Assembly: GCA_002780005.1 (NCBI GenBank)
Contig: PEWV01000009.1
Location: 1-48,110 of the forward strand
From: Candidatus Aquitaenariimonas noxiae
GTDB lineage: Bacteria; Omnitrophota; Gorgyraeia; Aquitaenariimonadales; Aquitaenariimonadaceae
Length of the DNA stretch: 48,110 nt
Reading direction: 5' to 3'
Shown: positions 9,385 to 20,800 of the stretch, piece by piece
How the letters are laid out: each line of letters opens with the position of its first letter
How positions within the stretch are numbered: position 1 is the first letter of the stretch
Position numbers and translations under genes: made by a program
The notes under the pieces: generated by a model
Told to the model about the DNA's origin: nothing
The model's database searches: none
The model's input: the letters and a program-made list of their open reading frames with translations, nothing else

Positions 9385-10280
9385 CCTACTTTAATGATCT
9401 GGATAAAGCCAGGGTATTGCCGATACTGAGAGCTGCTTTGAAAGAAGACATAGGAAAGGGGGATATCACCACTTTCGCCACGATACATAAGTTTGCCAGC
9501 GTCAGGGCAGGTATAATAACTCGTGACGAAGGTGTTATATGCGGCCTCCCGATAGTAGATATGATACTTAATATTATGGATTACAGTGTTCGGGTCAAGC
9601 CTACTATAAATGAGGGCGATATCGCCCATGAAGATAAAGAGATTATTTTCATAGAAGGCCCGGCAAGGCCCATTCTCATGGCCGAGAGGACAATATTGAA
9701 CTTTTTAGGAAGATTAAGCGGGGTAGCTACAAAGACAAGAAAATTCACCGAGAAGGTAAAAAAATATAATGTAAAAATAATGGACACAAGAAAAACGACT
9801 CCTCTTTTAAGGTATCTCGAAAAATACGCCGTGAGGGTTGGAGGAGGCTCCAACCATCGCATAGGTCTTTGGGACCAGGTCCTTATAAAAGATAATCACA
9901 TAAAGACTATCAGGTGTATGAGGAGCCCAACTTGCGATAAAACGCCTACGCTAAAAGATATCGTATGCATAGCAAGGGAAAAAACGCAAAAGAATATAAA
10001 AATAGAAATCGAAGTAGAAAATTTAAAAGAATTCCAGGAGGCCATGCAGGCCAGACCGGATATCATAATGCTGGACAATATGAGTGTCGAAGACGCGAAA
10101 AAGGCCGTAGAGTTCAGGGGAGAAATGAAAGAGGATAAGGCCGTAAAGCTAGAGGTGTCCGGCGGTGTCACGCTCGACAATGTTGAATCGTATGCCGCCT
10201 CCGGCGTAGACATGATATCAATAGGCTCTCTCACCGCAGATGTGAAATCTCTCGACATGTCCCTAGAGGTAATGGGCTAA
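9381..10280 (+). CDS. nadC: Nicotinate-nucleotide pyrophosphorylase (carboxylating)
   Basis: Quinolinate phosphoribosyltransferase: quinolinate plus PRPP gives nicotinate mononucleotide, CO2 and PPi in de novo NAD synthesis. Family motifs are all visible: EDIGKGDITT near the N-terminus, NFLGRLSGVAT, DTRKTTPLLRYLEKYAV, GGGSNHRIGLWDQVLIKDNHI (substrate and PRPP-binding residues), LDNMS, and SGGVTLDNV...IGSLT at the C-terminus. Length 299 residues, typical. Its ATG overlaps the valS stop (ATGA), so translation is probably coupled. nadA and nadB are not in the window. Confidence 0.95.
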   Translation: MTYFNDLDKARVLPILRAALKEDIGKGDITTFATIHKFASVRAGIITRDEGVICGLPIVDMILNIMDYSVRVKPTINEGDIAHEDKEIIFIEGPARPILMAERTILNFLGRLSGVATKTRKFTEKVKKYNVKIMDTRKTTPLLRYLEKYAVRVGGGSNHRIGLWDQVLIKDNHIKTIRCMRSPTCDKTPTLKDIVCIAREKTQKNIKIEIEVENLKEFQEAMQARPDIIMLDNMSVEDAKKAVEFRGEMKEDKAVKLEVSGGVTLDNVESYAASGVDMISIGSLTADVKSLDMSLEVMG

Positions 10281-10297
10281 GAAATATTTATTGTCAG

Positions 10298-10430
10298 GTT
10301 ACTAGCAGTTACTAAACCAAGCATTCATTTACAGTTTAGTTAATATAAGTTAATAAAAGTTACAGTAACTTTTATTAACTAAAGAAGTATTTGGCCCTCG
10401 ATTAATAACTTATAGTAACCTTTGGTAACT
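10298..10430. repeat. Nested palindrome in the nadC-uvrB gap
   Basis: A perfect 15-bp stem with 3-nt loop CAG lies at 10348-10362/10366-10380. Outer arms GGTTACTA (10298-10305) and TAGTAACC (10413-10420) enclose it. An alternative 10-bp pairing, 10335-10344 with 10374-10383, competes with the central stem. Units of the GTTACTA/TAGTAAC type resemble the heptamer arrays elsewhere, though the 7-nt phase is less strict. The AT-rich right end runs to the uvrB ATG with no Shine-Dalgarno. No promoter with good -35 and -10 boxes is seen. Confidence 0.7.
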
Positions 10431-10438
10431 TATAAAAT

Positions 10439-12433
10439 ATGTCAAATGCATTTAAATTAATTACGGAACTGAGGCCAAAGGGTGACCAGCCTAAAGCGAT
10501 AGAAGAGTTGGCGCAAGCCATATTAAGCGGAAAGAGATTCAGCACCCTTCTTGGCGTAACAGGTTCAGGCAAGACCTTCACGCTGGCGAATGTTATCGCG
10601 AAAATCGGGAAGCCGGTGCTTGTCATCTCTCACAACAAAACGCTCGCTGCGCAGCTTTACGCCGAGTTTAAAGAATTTTTCCCGGAGAATGCCGTGGAAT
10701 ATTTTGTGAGCTACTATGATTATTATCAGCCCGAGGCCTACGTGCCTCATACGGATACGTATATCGAGAAAGACGCCTCTATCAATGACGAAATAGACAA
10801 GCTCAGGCTTTCGGCGACTAGTTCTCTTATGTCAAGAAGGGATGTCATCATCGTAGCAAGCGTTTCGTGCATATACGGCTTAGGTTCGCCTGAGGAATAC
10901 GGAGAGCTGCTCGTGGTCTTGGAAAAAGGCAAATCGATCTCTAGAGAAGATGTTTTATCGAGGCTGATAAATATTTATTATGAAAGGAATGATTTCGATT
11001 TTAAACGCGGAACCTTTAGGGTAAGAGGCGAGACGCTTGAGATATTTCCGGCGTATGAGGATAAGGCCATAAGGGCCGTGGTCCCCGATGATAAAATAGA
11101 TAGACTCGCCGAAATAGACCCGCTTACCGGTAAGGTTATTAATGAATTGGACAAGGTTGCCGTGTATCCCGCTAAACACTTCGTTACTACGAGCGATAAA
11201 TTACAAAAGGCTATTCACGTGATAGAAGAGGAACTGAAGGGCCAGCTTGAGAAATTCCAAAAAGAGGGAAAGCTTTTAGAAGCCCAGAGACTTCAGACCA
11301 GAACCAGGTTTGATATAGAGATGCTTCAGGAAATAGGCTTTTGCAGCGGCATTGAAAATTACTCAAGGCTTATATCCGGAAGAGAGCCGGGCTCAAGGCC
11401 TTATTGTCTTATAGATTATTTCGGCTCCGATTTTCTTACGGTTATAGACGAATCTCACGTTACTATTCCACAGATTGGCGGTATGTATGAGGGGGATAGG
11501 GTGAGAAAACAGACGCTTGTGGACTATGGCTTCAGGCTGCCCTCAGCCTTGGATAATAGGCCGCTCAGATTTGACGAGTTTGAGAAATTAGTTAAACAAG
11601 TAATTTATGTTTCCGCTACACCCGGTGAATTCGAGGTTAAAAGAAGCGAAGGTGTCGTCGAGCAGCTTATAAGGCCCACAGGCATTGTTGATCCTGAAAT
11701 TTTGGTGAAACCTACAAAGAACCAAGTGGATGACCTGATAAGCGAGGTAAAAAAACGCGCCGAAAGGCACGAGAGAGTGCTTGTAACTACTTTAACAAAA
11801 CGGATGGCAGAGGACCTTTCAAAATATTTGGAGGAGATGGGCCTTAAGACAAAATACCTGCACTCTGAAATAGGCGCCATTGAAAGGGTTGAGATCTTAA
11901 GGAGCCTGCGCTTGCGGGAGTTTGATTGCCTCGTCGGCATAAACCTCTTGAGGGAAGGGCTTGACCTGCCCGAGGTCTCCCTGGTGGCTATTTTAGACGC
12001 CGATAAGGAAGGTTTTTTAAGGTCACAGACTTCCCTAATACAGATCGCGGGACGGTGCGCGAGAAATATCAACGGCCAGGTATTCATGTACGCCGACACT
12101 ATAACCGGTTCTATGAGGCAGGCGATAAAAGAAAGCCGGAGAAGAAGAGAAACGCAGATCGAGTTTAACAAGAAATATAAAATAACTCCTACAACCGTAA
12201 AAAAGGCCATACACGAAGGCATAGTATCCTCTAAAAAGGCTAAGGAATTAATCCCGAAGCTTAGCGGTGAGAGCGTGGACGAGTATGAGCTTCATAGTTT
12301 AATTTCTGAGCTCGAACGCGATATGATGTCTGCGGCGCGAAATCTTCAGTTTGAAAAGGCCGCCATTCTGCGAGACCAGATAAAAAAACTACAGGCGCAG
12401 ATACCCGATAAGAAGGAAACCGGCATTAAATAG
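10439..12433 (+). CDS. uvrB: UvrABC excision nuclease subunit B
   Basis: Damage-verifying helicase-like subunit of nucleotide excision repair; works with UvrA and UvrC, neither in the window. The Walker A is GVTGSGKT at residues 39-46. The tyrosine-rich beta-hairpin ([16 protein letters not shown]) that clamps the damaged strand, the DESH box, helicase motif [18 protein letters not shown] and the C-terminal UVR motif (about residues 620-655) are intact. At 664 residues it has the normal length. The ATG at 10439 follows a palindromic AT-rich gap without a visible ribosome-binding site. No obvious LexA-type box is recognised upstream. Confidence 0.97.
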   Translation: MSNAFKLITELRPKGDQPKAIEELAQAILSGKRFSTLLGVTGSGKTFTLANVIAKIGKPVLVISHNKTLAAQLYAEFKEFFPENAVEYFVSYYDYYQPEAYVPHTDTYIEKDASINDEIDKLRLSATSSLMSRRDVIIVASVSCIYGLGSPEEYGELLVVLEKGKSISREDVLSRLINIYYERNDFDFKRGTFRVRGETLEIFPAYEDKAIRAVVPDDKIDRLAEIDPLTGKVINELDKVAVYPAKHFVTTSDKLQKAIHVIEEELKGQLEKFQKEGKLLEAQRLQTRTRFDIEMLQEIGFCSGIENYSRLISGREPGSRPYCLIDYFGSDFLTVIDESHVTIPQIGGMYEGDRVRKQTLVDYGFRLPSALDNRPLRFDEFEKLVKQVIYVSATPGEFEVKRSEGVVEQLIRPTGIVDPEILVKPTKNQVDDLISEVKKRAERHERVLVTTLTKRMAEDLSKYLEEMGLKTKYLHSEIGAIERVEILRSLRLREFDCLVGINLLREGLDLPEVSLVAILDADKEGFLRSQTSLIQIAGRCARNINGQVFMYADTITGSMRQAIKESRRRRETQIEFNKKYKITPTTVKKAIHEGIVSSKKAKELIPKLSGESVDEYELHSLISELERDMMSAARNLQFEKAAILRDQIKKLQAQIPDKKETGIK

Positions 12434-12446
12434 AAGGGGCAGGTTT

Positions 12447-13406
12447 ATGGATGAAGAAATCTTAAAAATATTTAAATCAAGGCCGAATGAATATATATCC
12501 GGGGAAGAATTAAGCTTGTCTCTGGAGGTTTCCAGAACAGCCATCTGGAAACACATAGAAAAGCTGAGGAAAGACGGGTATAAAATAGAGGCTGTTCCTA
12601 ACCTGGGCTATAAACTCTTGTCTACCCCCGATAAATTATTGCCAGAAGAGCTTAAGATAGGCTTGAATACTAAGATAATTGGGAAGCGGATTTTTTCTTA
12701 TGCGAGCGTGGATTCTACCAATGCGATCGCGTATAAATTTGCAGAGGACGGATTTGAAGAAGGGACGGTCGTAGTAGCCGAGGCCCAGACAAAGGGCAAG
12801 GGCCGGCTTGGCCGGACTTGGATTTCGCCCAAGGAAGCCGGAATATACTTTTCATTCATTTTGAGGCCTGATATCTTACCGTCGGAAGTGTCAAAGATAA
12901 CACTTCTTTCTGCAGTGGCTGTCACAAAGGCTATAAGAGAAGTTTCAGGGCTTAATGCTGTGATAAGATGGCCGAATGATGTTTTAATAGATAATAAAAA
13001 GGTATGCGGAATATTGACCGAAATGAAAGCCGAGCAGGACAAGATAGATTTTATGATAATCGGGATAGGAATAAATGTGAATACGCAAAAAGCCGACCTC
13101 CCGGAAGAGGCAACCTCTTTAAAAGAGGAAATAGGCGGTGATGTTCAAAGGATAATGTTGGCTAAGGCAGTGCTGGAGCATTTCGAACATTATTATGTTT
13201 TATGCATGAAAAAGGGTTTCGAACCTATAATTAATGAGTGGCATAAGTTCTCGGCTATGTTGGGCTCAAGAGTAAAAGTTATATGCCATGATAAAGAGAT
13301 CCAAGGCCAAGTGCAGGATATAGACGAGAGCGGGGCTTTGGTTATTAGGCTGGATAACGGTCTTATGGAGCGCATTTTTACGGGCGATGTCAGATTTTTG
13401 AGATAA
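12447..13406 (+). CDS. birA: Biotin--[acetyl-CoA-carboxylase] ligase / biotin repressor
   Basis: Activates biotin to biotinyl-AMP and transfers it to the biotin carboxyl carrier protein. An N-terminal winged helix (about residues 1-60, with SLEVSRTAIWKHIEKLRKDGYKI) suggests it is also a repressor of biotin genes. The ligase core shows the adenylate-binding loop GKGRLGRTW, then RWPNDVLIDNKKVCGILTE, and a C-terminal SH3-like domain. Length 319 residues, as in group II BirA. AGGGGCAGG precedes the ATG. It is 13 nt after uvrB and 13 nt before coaX; a birA-coaX neighbourhood is common in bacteria. Confidence 0.95.
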   Translation: MDEEILKIFKSRPNEYISGEELSLSLEVSRTAIWKHIEKLRKDGYKIEAVPNLGYKLLSTPDKLLPEELKIGLNTKIIGKRIFSYASVDSTNAIAYKFAEDGFEEGTVVVAEAQTKGKGRLGRTWISPKEAGIYFSFILRPDILPSEVSKITLLSAVAVTKAIREVSGLNAVIRWPNDVLIDNKKVCGILTEMKAEQDKIDFMIIGIGINVNTQKADLPEEATSLKEEIGGDVQRIMLAKAVLEHFEHYYVLCMKKGFEPIINEWHKFSAMLGSRVKVICHDKEIQGQVQDIDESGALVIRLDNGLMERIFTGDVRFLR

Positions 13407-13419
13407 CGGAGGATAAAAA

Positions 13420-14190
13420 GTGGTCTTAGCGGTTGATATAGGAAATACTAATATTGTCTTGGCGCTTTTTAAAGGCAAAAGGTTCATAAGTGAGTTGAGG
13501 ATCCCTACAAATCCCCATAAAGGGATCTATGTATATAAAAATAAGGTGCTTAACTTCGTAAAGAGTAACAATAAATCCGAAACGCCTCAAGCAATAATAG
13601 TCTCGAGCGTTGTTCCCGGCGCGCTAGCCAGCACAAAGAAGATGCTAGCGGCCAACTTCGATACGGTGCCTTTAATATTAGGAGAAAGTATTAAGGCGCC
13701 TATAAAAAATGAATATAGAAAACCTGGGCAAGTAGGCCAGGATAGGTTAGTAAACGCCTTTGCCGTGCTGTGTTTTTATAGGAAACCGGCAATTATACTT
13801 GATTTTGGCACGGCAGTTACGATCGACGTGTTATCTAAGGAAGGTTCTTATCTAGGAGGGGTGATTGTGCCGGGCGTTGAACTGTCAATAGAAAATCTCA
13901 CAAGACGAGCCGCCCTTTTGCCTTATATAAATTTAAGAAAACCAAAGGATATACTAGGGCAGAGCACAGTAGAAAGCATGCTTAGCGGGATCTTCTACGG
14001 ATACGCGGCATTATGCGATGGGATTATAGATAGGCTCAAACGAAGGTTAAAAATAAAACCTATTGTTATAGCTACCGGCGGTCATTCGAAGCTTCTTTCC
14101 AGTTATTGTAAGAATATAGACGCGATAGATCCCCACCTGACCCTTAAGGGGCTTAATCTTATATATCTTACTATTTCTAAAAAGAGCTAG
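13420..14190 (+). CDS. coaX: Type III pantothenate kinase
   Basis: First step of coenzyme A synthesis from pantothenate. ASKHA-fold motifs: DIGNTNIVLALF at the N-terminus (phosphate 1), GQDRLVNAFAV, LDFGTAVTIDV with YLGGVIVPG, and ATGGHSKLL near the C-terminus. Length 256 residues, typical of CoaX. The start is GTG 13420, set by GGAGGA at 13408-13413. Last gene of a uvrB-birA-coaX run; a 180-nt gap with the groES promoter follows. Confidence 0.95.
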   Translation: MVLAVDIGNTNIVLALFKGKRFISELRIPTNPHKGIYVYKNKVLNFVKSNNKSETPQAIIVSSVVPGALASTKKMLAANFDTVPLILGESIKAPIKNEYRKPGQVGQDRLVNAFAVLCFYRKPAIILDFGTAVTIDVLSKEGSYLGGVIVPGVELSIENLTRRAALLPYINLRKPKDILGQSTVESMLSGIFYGYAALCDGIIDRLKRRLKIKPIVIATGGHSKLLSSYCKNIDAIDPHLTLKGLNLIYLTISKKS

Positions 14191-14223
14191 AATTGACGAA
14201 ATAGCTTGCTTTTTGTCTTAATG

Positions 14224-14249
14224 TAGCTTAAAATGTATATTATAAGCTA
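14224..14249. repeat. Small inverted repeat upstream of the groES promoter
   Basis: TAGCTTA (14224-14230) and TAAGCTA (14243-14249) form a 7-bp stem with a 12-nt loop. There is no T-run after it, so it is not a convincing coaX terminator. Function unknown. Confidence 0.35.
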
Positions 14250-14258
14250 TTATACGAG

Positions 14259-14287
14259 TTGATTTTTCCGGCTTGTTTTTGTATCAT
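14259..14287 (+). promoter_or_regulatory. groESL promoter
   Basis: TTGATT (14259-14264), a 17-bp spacer, and TATCAT (14282-14287) make a good sigma-70-type promoter. The expected start site, near 14294, puts the CIRCE operator directly at the transcript 5' end, the usual arrangement for HrcA repression. Confidence 0.7.
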
Positions 14288-14297
14288 ATATTACTTG

Positions 14298-14324
14298 TTA
14301 GCACTCGGTTAAGAGGAGTGCTAA
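14298..14324. promoter_or_regulatory. CIRCE operator (HrcA binding site)
   Basis: Exact match to the consensus TTAGCACTC-N9-GAGTGCTAA. It sits between the predicted promoter and groES, 46 nt upstream of the start codon. This implies heat-shock control by an HrcA repressor encoded elsewhere. Confidence 0.97.
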
Positions 14325-14370
14325 GGGAATCCAAAAATAAAGAAACGTTAAAAAAACGGGAGGTGTATGT

Positions 14371-16331
<1,961 letters not shown>

Positions 16332-16336
16332 AAAAC

Positions 16337-16367
16337 AGTCGTGAGTCGTGAGTTGTAAGTCGTGAGT
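16337..16367. repeat. Heptanucleotide array after groEL
   Basis: Four units AGTCGTG, AGTCGTG, AGTTGTA, AGTCGTG plus a partial AGT. It starts 5 nt after the groEL stop and lies between the stop and the terminator. The same unit occurs inside valS. Confidence 0.85.
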
Positions 16368-16370
16368 TTA

Positions 16371-16407
16371 GATTGGCCGGGGAGTTAGTTCCCGGCCAAT
16401 TTTTTTC
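16371..16407 (+). terminator. Rho-independent terminator of groESL
   Basis: Perfect 10-bp stem ATTGGCCGGG/CCCGGCCAAT (16372-16381 and 16391-16400) with a 9-nt loop and six T residues directly after. It cleanly separates groESL from guaB3. Confidence 0.95.
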
Positions 16408-16409
16408 TG

Positions 16410-16437
16410 TTGACATAAAAAATTAATCTTGTATAAT
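16410..16437 (+). promoter_or_regulatory. guaB3 promoter
   Basis: Exact consensus boxes TTGACA (16410-16415) and TATAAT (16432-16437), separated by 16 bp, lie just after the groEL terminator. They predict a start near 16444 and a short leader of about 20 nt. Confidence 0.9.
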
Positions 16438-16465
16438 TATTAGCTACCAAACGAAGGGATCTGTT

Positions 16466-17626
16466 ATGGCATTCTGGATAGGAAAAAATAGAAAAGCAAG
16501 ACGATGTTACGGTTTTGATGAAGTTGCTCTTGTCCCGGGGAATGTTACCATAAATCCTAACGAAACAGATGTCAGCTGGAAATTAGACGGCAAGAAATAT
16601 AATATACCGATAATAGCGTCCGCTATGGACGGAGTCGTAGATGTGAATTTTGCCATAGCAATGGGGAAATTAGGCGGGCTGGCTGTTCTAAATCTCGAAG
16701 GTATCCAGACCAGATACGATAACCCCAAAGAGGTTCTCGATCAAATATCGCATGCCGACGTAAAAGGCGCCACAGAATTAGTCCAATCGATCTATAATAA
16801 ACCCATAAAAGAGGAATTAATTGCTCAAAGGATCAAAGAGATCAAGAAAGCAAATGTCCCTGCGATAGTAAGCGCCATACCCCAAAGAGCCGAAAAATTC
16901 GGCCGGATAGCTCAAGAAGCAGGATGCGATATATTTATCGTCCAGGCGACAGTTACAACGGTTAAACATATCTCAACCGAATACAAAACATTAGACTTCA
17001 AGAAGTTCTGCAAGAAGATGAAAATACCGGTTGTCATCGGGAATTGTGTTACTTATGAAGTAGCCTTGCAACTTTTGGATACAGGGTGCAGCGGCCTTTT
17101 GATAGGTATAGGCCCCGGGACAGCCTGCACAACAAGAGGTGTCCTGGGCATCGGAGTCCCGCAGGTTACGGCGACATGCGATTGCGCGGCAGCGCGCGAT
17201 AATTATTTTAAGAAAAAAGGAAAATATATACCGGTAATAACTGACGGCGGCATGTCCACGGGCGGCGATATCTGCAAAGCCTTTGCGTGCGGGGCAGATG
17301 CGGTTATGCTGGGTAATTCTTTCGCGAGGGCAGAAGAAGCTCCCGGTAAAGGATTTCACTGGGGGATGGCAACGCCTCATCCGAATCTTCCGAGAGGGAC
17401 CAGGATACGGGTAGGAACTACAGGGACATTAAAGGAAATCTTATTCGGCCCGGCCAGGCTTGATGACGGGACACAAAATTTAGTCGGCGCTCTAATGACG
17501 AGCATGGGCAATATCGGAGCCAAAGATATAAAAGAAATGCATAAGACAGAAATAATTATTGCGCCTTCCATACAGACAGAAGGCAAGGTTTTTCAGGCTG
17601 CCCAGAAAGTGGGAATGGGGAAGTAA
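16466..17626 (+). CDS. guaB3: GuaB3-family IMP dehydrogenase-related protein
   Basis: TIM-barrel enzyme of the IMPDH/GMP reductase superfamily. It lacks the CBS domain pair of true GuaB (386 residues against ~490). The active-site loop [20 protein letters not shown] supplies the catalytic cysteine; [26 protein letters not shown] is the phosphate-binding part. From family knowledge, the N-terminal [15 protein letters not shown] and the [19 protein letters not shown] stretch look like the GuaB3 subfamily of actinobacteria and cyanobacteria. I recall cyanobacterial GuaB3 reported as a GMP reductase, so annotation simply as guaB would be unsafe. AAGGGAT precedes the ATG. Single-gene transcript with own promoter and terminator. 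Confidence 0.88.
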   Translation: MAFWIGKNRKARRCYGFDEVALVPGNVTINPNETDVSWKLDGKKYNIPIIASAMDGVVDVNFAIAMGKLGGLAVLNLEGIQTRYDNPKEVLDQISHADVKGATELVQSIYNKPIKEELIAQRIKEIKKANVPAIVSAIPQRAEKFGRIAQEAGCDIFIVQATVTTVKHISTEYKTLDFKKFCKKMKIPVVIGNCVTYEVALQLLDTGCSGLLIGIGPGTACTTRGVLGIGVPQVTATCDCAAARDNYFKKKGKYIPVITDGGMSTGGDICKAFACGADAVMLGNSFARAEEAPGKGFHWGMATPHPNLPRGTRIRVGTTGTLKEILFGPARLDDGTQNLVGALMTSMGNIGAKDIKEMHKTEIIIAPSIQTEGKVFQAAQKVGMGK

Positions 17627-17631
17627 AAAGC

Positions 17632-17661
17632 AGCGATTAGCGGCTAGCGTTTAGCGTATAG
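17632..17661. repeat. Heptanucleotide array after guaB3
   Basis: Four units AGCGATT, AGCGGCT, AGCGTTT, AGCGTAT plus a partial AG. It begins 5 nt after the guaB3 stop and lies before the terminator, the same placement as the array after groEL. Confidence 0.82.
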
Positions 17662-17671
17662 TAAAAATAAC

Positions 17672-17706
17672 AAATAGGGTTGCATTAAATTGCAGCCCTA
17701 TTTTTA
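17672..17706 (+). terminator. Rho-independent terminator of guaB3
   Basis: Twelve-base-pair stem (17673-17684 and 17691-17702, one G-U pair) with a 6-nt loop and a T-run at 17701-17705. Confidence 0.9.
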
Positions 17707-17741
17707 TTGGCATAGGTGTTAGAGAATAAAAAAGCTTGATT

Positions 17742-17776
17742 TGGTCCCTTGACAAGGACCATTTTTATGCTATACT
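17742..17776 (+). promoter_or_regulatory. Promoter of the giant gene with palindrome over the -35 box
   Basis: TTGACA (17749-17754), 16-bp spacer, TATACT (17771-17776). The inverted repeat TGGTCC-N8-GGACCA (17742-17761) is centred on the -35 hexamer, an arrangement typical of a repressor operator. The regulator is unknown. A leader of about 60 nt follows, in which AGGTTT (near 17797) could pair with AAACCT just before the start codon. Confidence 0.75.
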
Positions 17777-17840
17777 TATTATTAGCTTTAATAAAGGTTT
17801 TAGCCATTGAATTACTACTTGGGATAAAAGCACCAAACCT

Positions 17841-20800
17841 ATGGAGGAGAGGGTGCAAAACCGCAGATCCGAAGAAGTAGTAAAAAGAGGCTATTTAAGA
17901 AAAGACATAGCCAGATCGTCCAAACCCCTTAGGGGCATTATATGGTGCGGTCTGGCTATTTCTATTTATAGGTTACGTATAGCACTTAATAGAGTATTAT
18001 TAGATTCTATTACTATCAGTGTGCTAGTATCATTTTTATTTTCCACCATAACCCCGAGTTATTCCTTTGCTCTTGCCCCGGCCACAGGTGATCAAGAAAG
18101 CTACCAGTCTATGCTTGATTATATGTGGAGACTGAGGCACCAGCAGCACAATGACGAAACTACGCCACTGACAATGGATGGTTTTATCGCAGCTCATGTT
18201 GAGTCAGGAGATATCTATACTATTTCAGATATAGATAGTAAGTTAGACCCAAGGCTTCTTGATAGGCTTGAAGAAATAAAAGGCGCCATCGGAGAGATAT
18301 TAGCGGATAGTTGCCCTGATGTAGAAGATGGCCATGTCTTGCTGAGGAGATTGGAAGAAAGAGGTATTAAGATCCAGCTTCTTGTAGCTAGTGACGAAGA
18401 GAATTTACCAAAGTATGAAGAGATAGATGAACTTACCAATGGCGAAGAAAAAGGGCAAGAGGTAAGAGGTCATGCCTCAACCGATTATATAACATTGATA
18501 GTAAGAAGGGGAGAACTTGAAAAAGGAGAGGTATTACTCGGCAAAGGCAGAAGCTGCCATCTTGCCACTTTTGTTGCAGGCGTATGTGTCCATGAAATAT
18601 TTGCACGCTCAAGCATGGCGCAAACGGCACTGGAAGCTCTAGGTGGCCAGGATGTTAACCGAGTACGCGGACTTCTTCATAGTCTTGAAGGCAGACGAAA
18701 ACAGGCAGAGCAGGAAATAATAGAACACGGTCAAATAGAGGCCCCGGAGTTAAGAACAGAGCTAGCGCAACTCGAGTTTGATGAAACGTTATCAGATGAC
18801 TTGAGAGATTATGCTGCTGATGCATCTAGTCAGGGCCATTTACCCGAAGATATAATAGAGATCCCATATATAGGCCGTAGATTACAGCCAGAACGGGAAC
18901 TTACCGAACGACAGGCAGAAGAGAGGGCCTCAATAGAACTTCAAAAAGATATAGCTTTGCTAATAGCCGATCTAAAGCTAGTTATCGCAGACGCTAAAAG
19001 TGCCAGCACAGACACGCAAATGGCTGGTATTGAAGGACGCATGCGAAAATTACTTGAGCAAATTAAAGAAATCTATACCAGCGTTCCTGTAGCTATACAA
19101 GAAAATAGGCCTTATGGCTTCTACAAAGATCTTCTTGCGCAACTCAAAGAACGGCGTGATTCCAAAAATCCCGGATCCATATACCAGCAGATAGAAGAAG
19201 CTGACCGAAGGAACGATGCTAAAGCTCTTGCGCGGCTGAACCAAGAGGCGATACGAAATAACCGTTTAGTATTAAAGGTCCAAATGATGGTTGCGGGTAA
19301 GATTCTTACAGGCAGGTCAGGGCTTAAAGAATCTTCTATGATGCGAAACGCTGCTCTATGGTCATTAGAAGGCGCTTTAAACAGCGCAAAGGCGCTCGAA
19401 GACGAGCTTCATTACAGGACTCAGCGATTGAGAGTGGCTAAATTCGTACGTGAAATTGAAACTACAGATCCCATAGGCAATATAGTGCGGACATTCAGGC
19501 TCGAAGGTTTTAATATAGAAGTCTTAGAGCCCGCGCCCGGACAGGAAGAGCCCAAGGTCTCGATACGGCAGCAGAAATGGATCAATGTCCACACAAACCT
19601 TGAAAGGATCCAGCAAAATATAAGAAAGGGCAATATTGCAAAGGCGCTGGAACAGATAGACACACTCATCGCCTTATACAATGTACGTTACATTGTTGCA
19701 ATGGAACGCTATAGGGATATTGCAGGAGAACTTAAAGCACTGCGTAAAGTAATACAAAAATTACCGGATGCCCAGGCGCCTCCTGCTTCGGCTAGCGAAG
19801 ATACTGAAGCCAGAATAGATAATATTGCCAGAAACATAGTTCATCCCAAACAAAGAATTTGGGTAGATATACAATTCCAGGACCTAGCGGCTGCCTTCCG
19901 GAGCAGAATACATATACTCGCAGGGTATGTAACCGAATACAACCTGATCGTTGCTAATAAAAGTAATATAGAATACTATGCAGAAAAATTGCTAGTAGCA
20001 CGTGAAAAAGGCTACCTTCCCCAAAGAAATAAAAACATTATACTTGGAGGCCTGACAAGATTAGTCGAGTGGACCGATAGGGGTTTTGTTTATCCTAAAC
20101 AGTTTGCGACAATTGACCTTAAGCCGGCGATCGAGCTTATCGAAAGGGACGAATTTGAAAGCGCTGAAAAATATCTTAGAGAAGCTGTAGCGGAAATGGA
20201 AAAGCGTCTTGCAGAAATTACGAGAATCAGCGCAAATGAAAAAAAAGCAGCGGTCGCGCTATATGCTGAATTTAGAGACCATGACGTAAGCGCTAGGGTA
20301 GAAGGCATAATTGCTTCAGCAAGAGATAAAAATTTTGATCAGGCCCTTAACCAATTATCTGATTTAAGGGAGATGTATTTTAACCAGGAATTGGTTGAGC
20401 CGGGTTATGTCAGGGCAGAGTTCCTGCTTAGGGGGGTCGTATCTATGATACGCGGAGCCCAAAGGCAGAAAAATCCCGAACCAACAATAGCGAAATTACA
20501 AGAAAGACTGGATCAGGTTAAGGAAGATATAGCGCACAAAAACTCCTATAGGGTGGCTGTTACGCAAGAAAGTGGGGCTTCTAGATTTATTTTTATTAAT
20601 CCTGGTACGACAGCCCGCGGGCTTCTTGCCATGCTAAAAAGAAATCCTAATGAGACTTCTATAAGTACAGGAGCTGGCTGGATACCGCAGGACCAGCTTA
20701 CCAGTCATAAGCTGCGGGATAGCACAACAGTAACCATTGCCAGTAGCGAAAACGTGAGTTTTGGGGATATCTGCGCACTGGACGAACATGACCCGACTTT

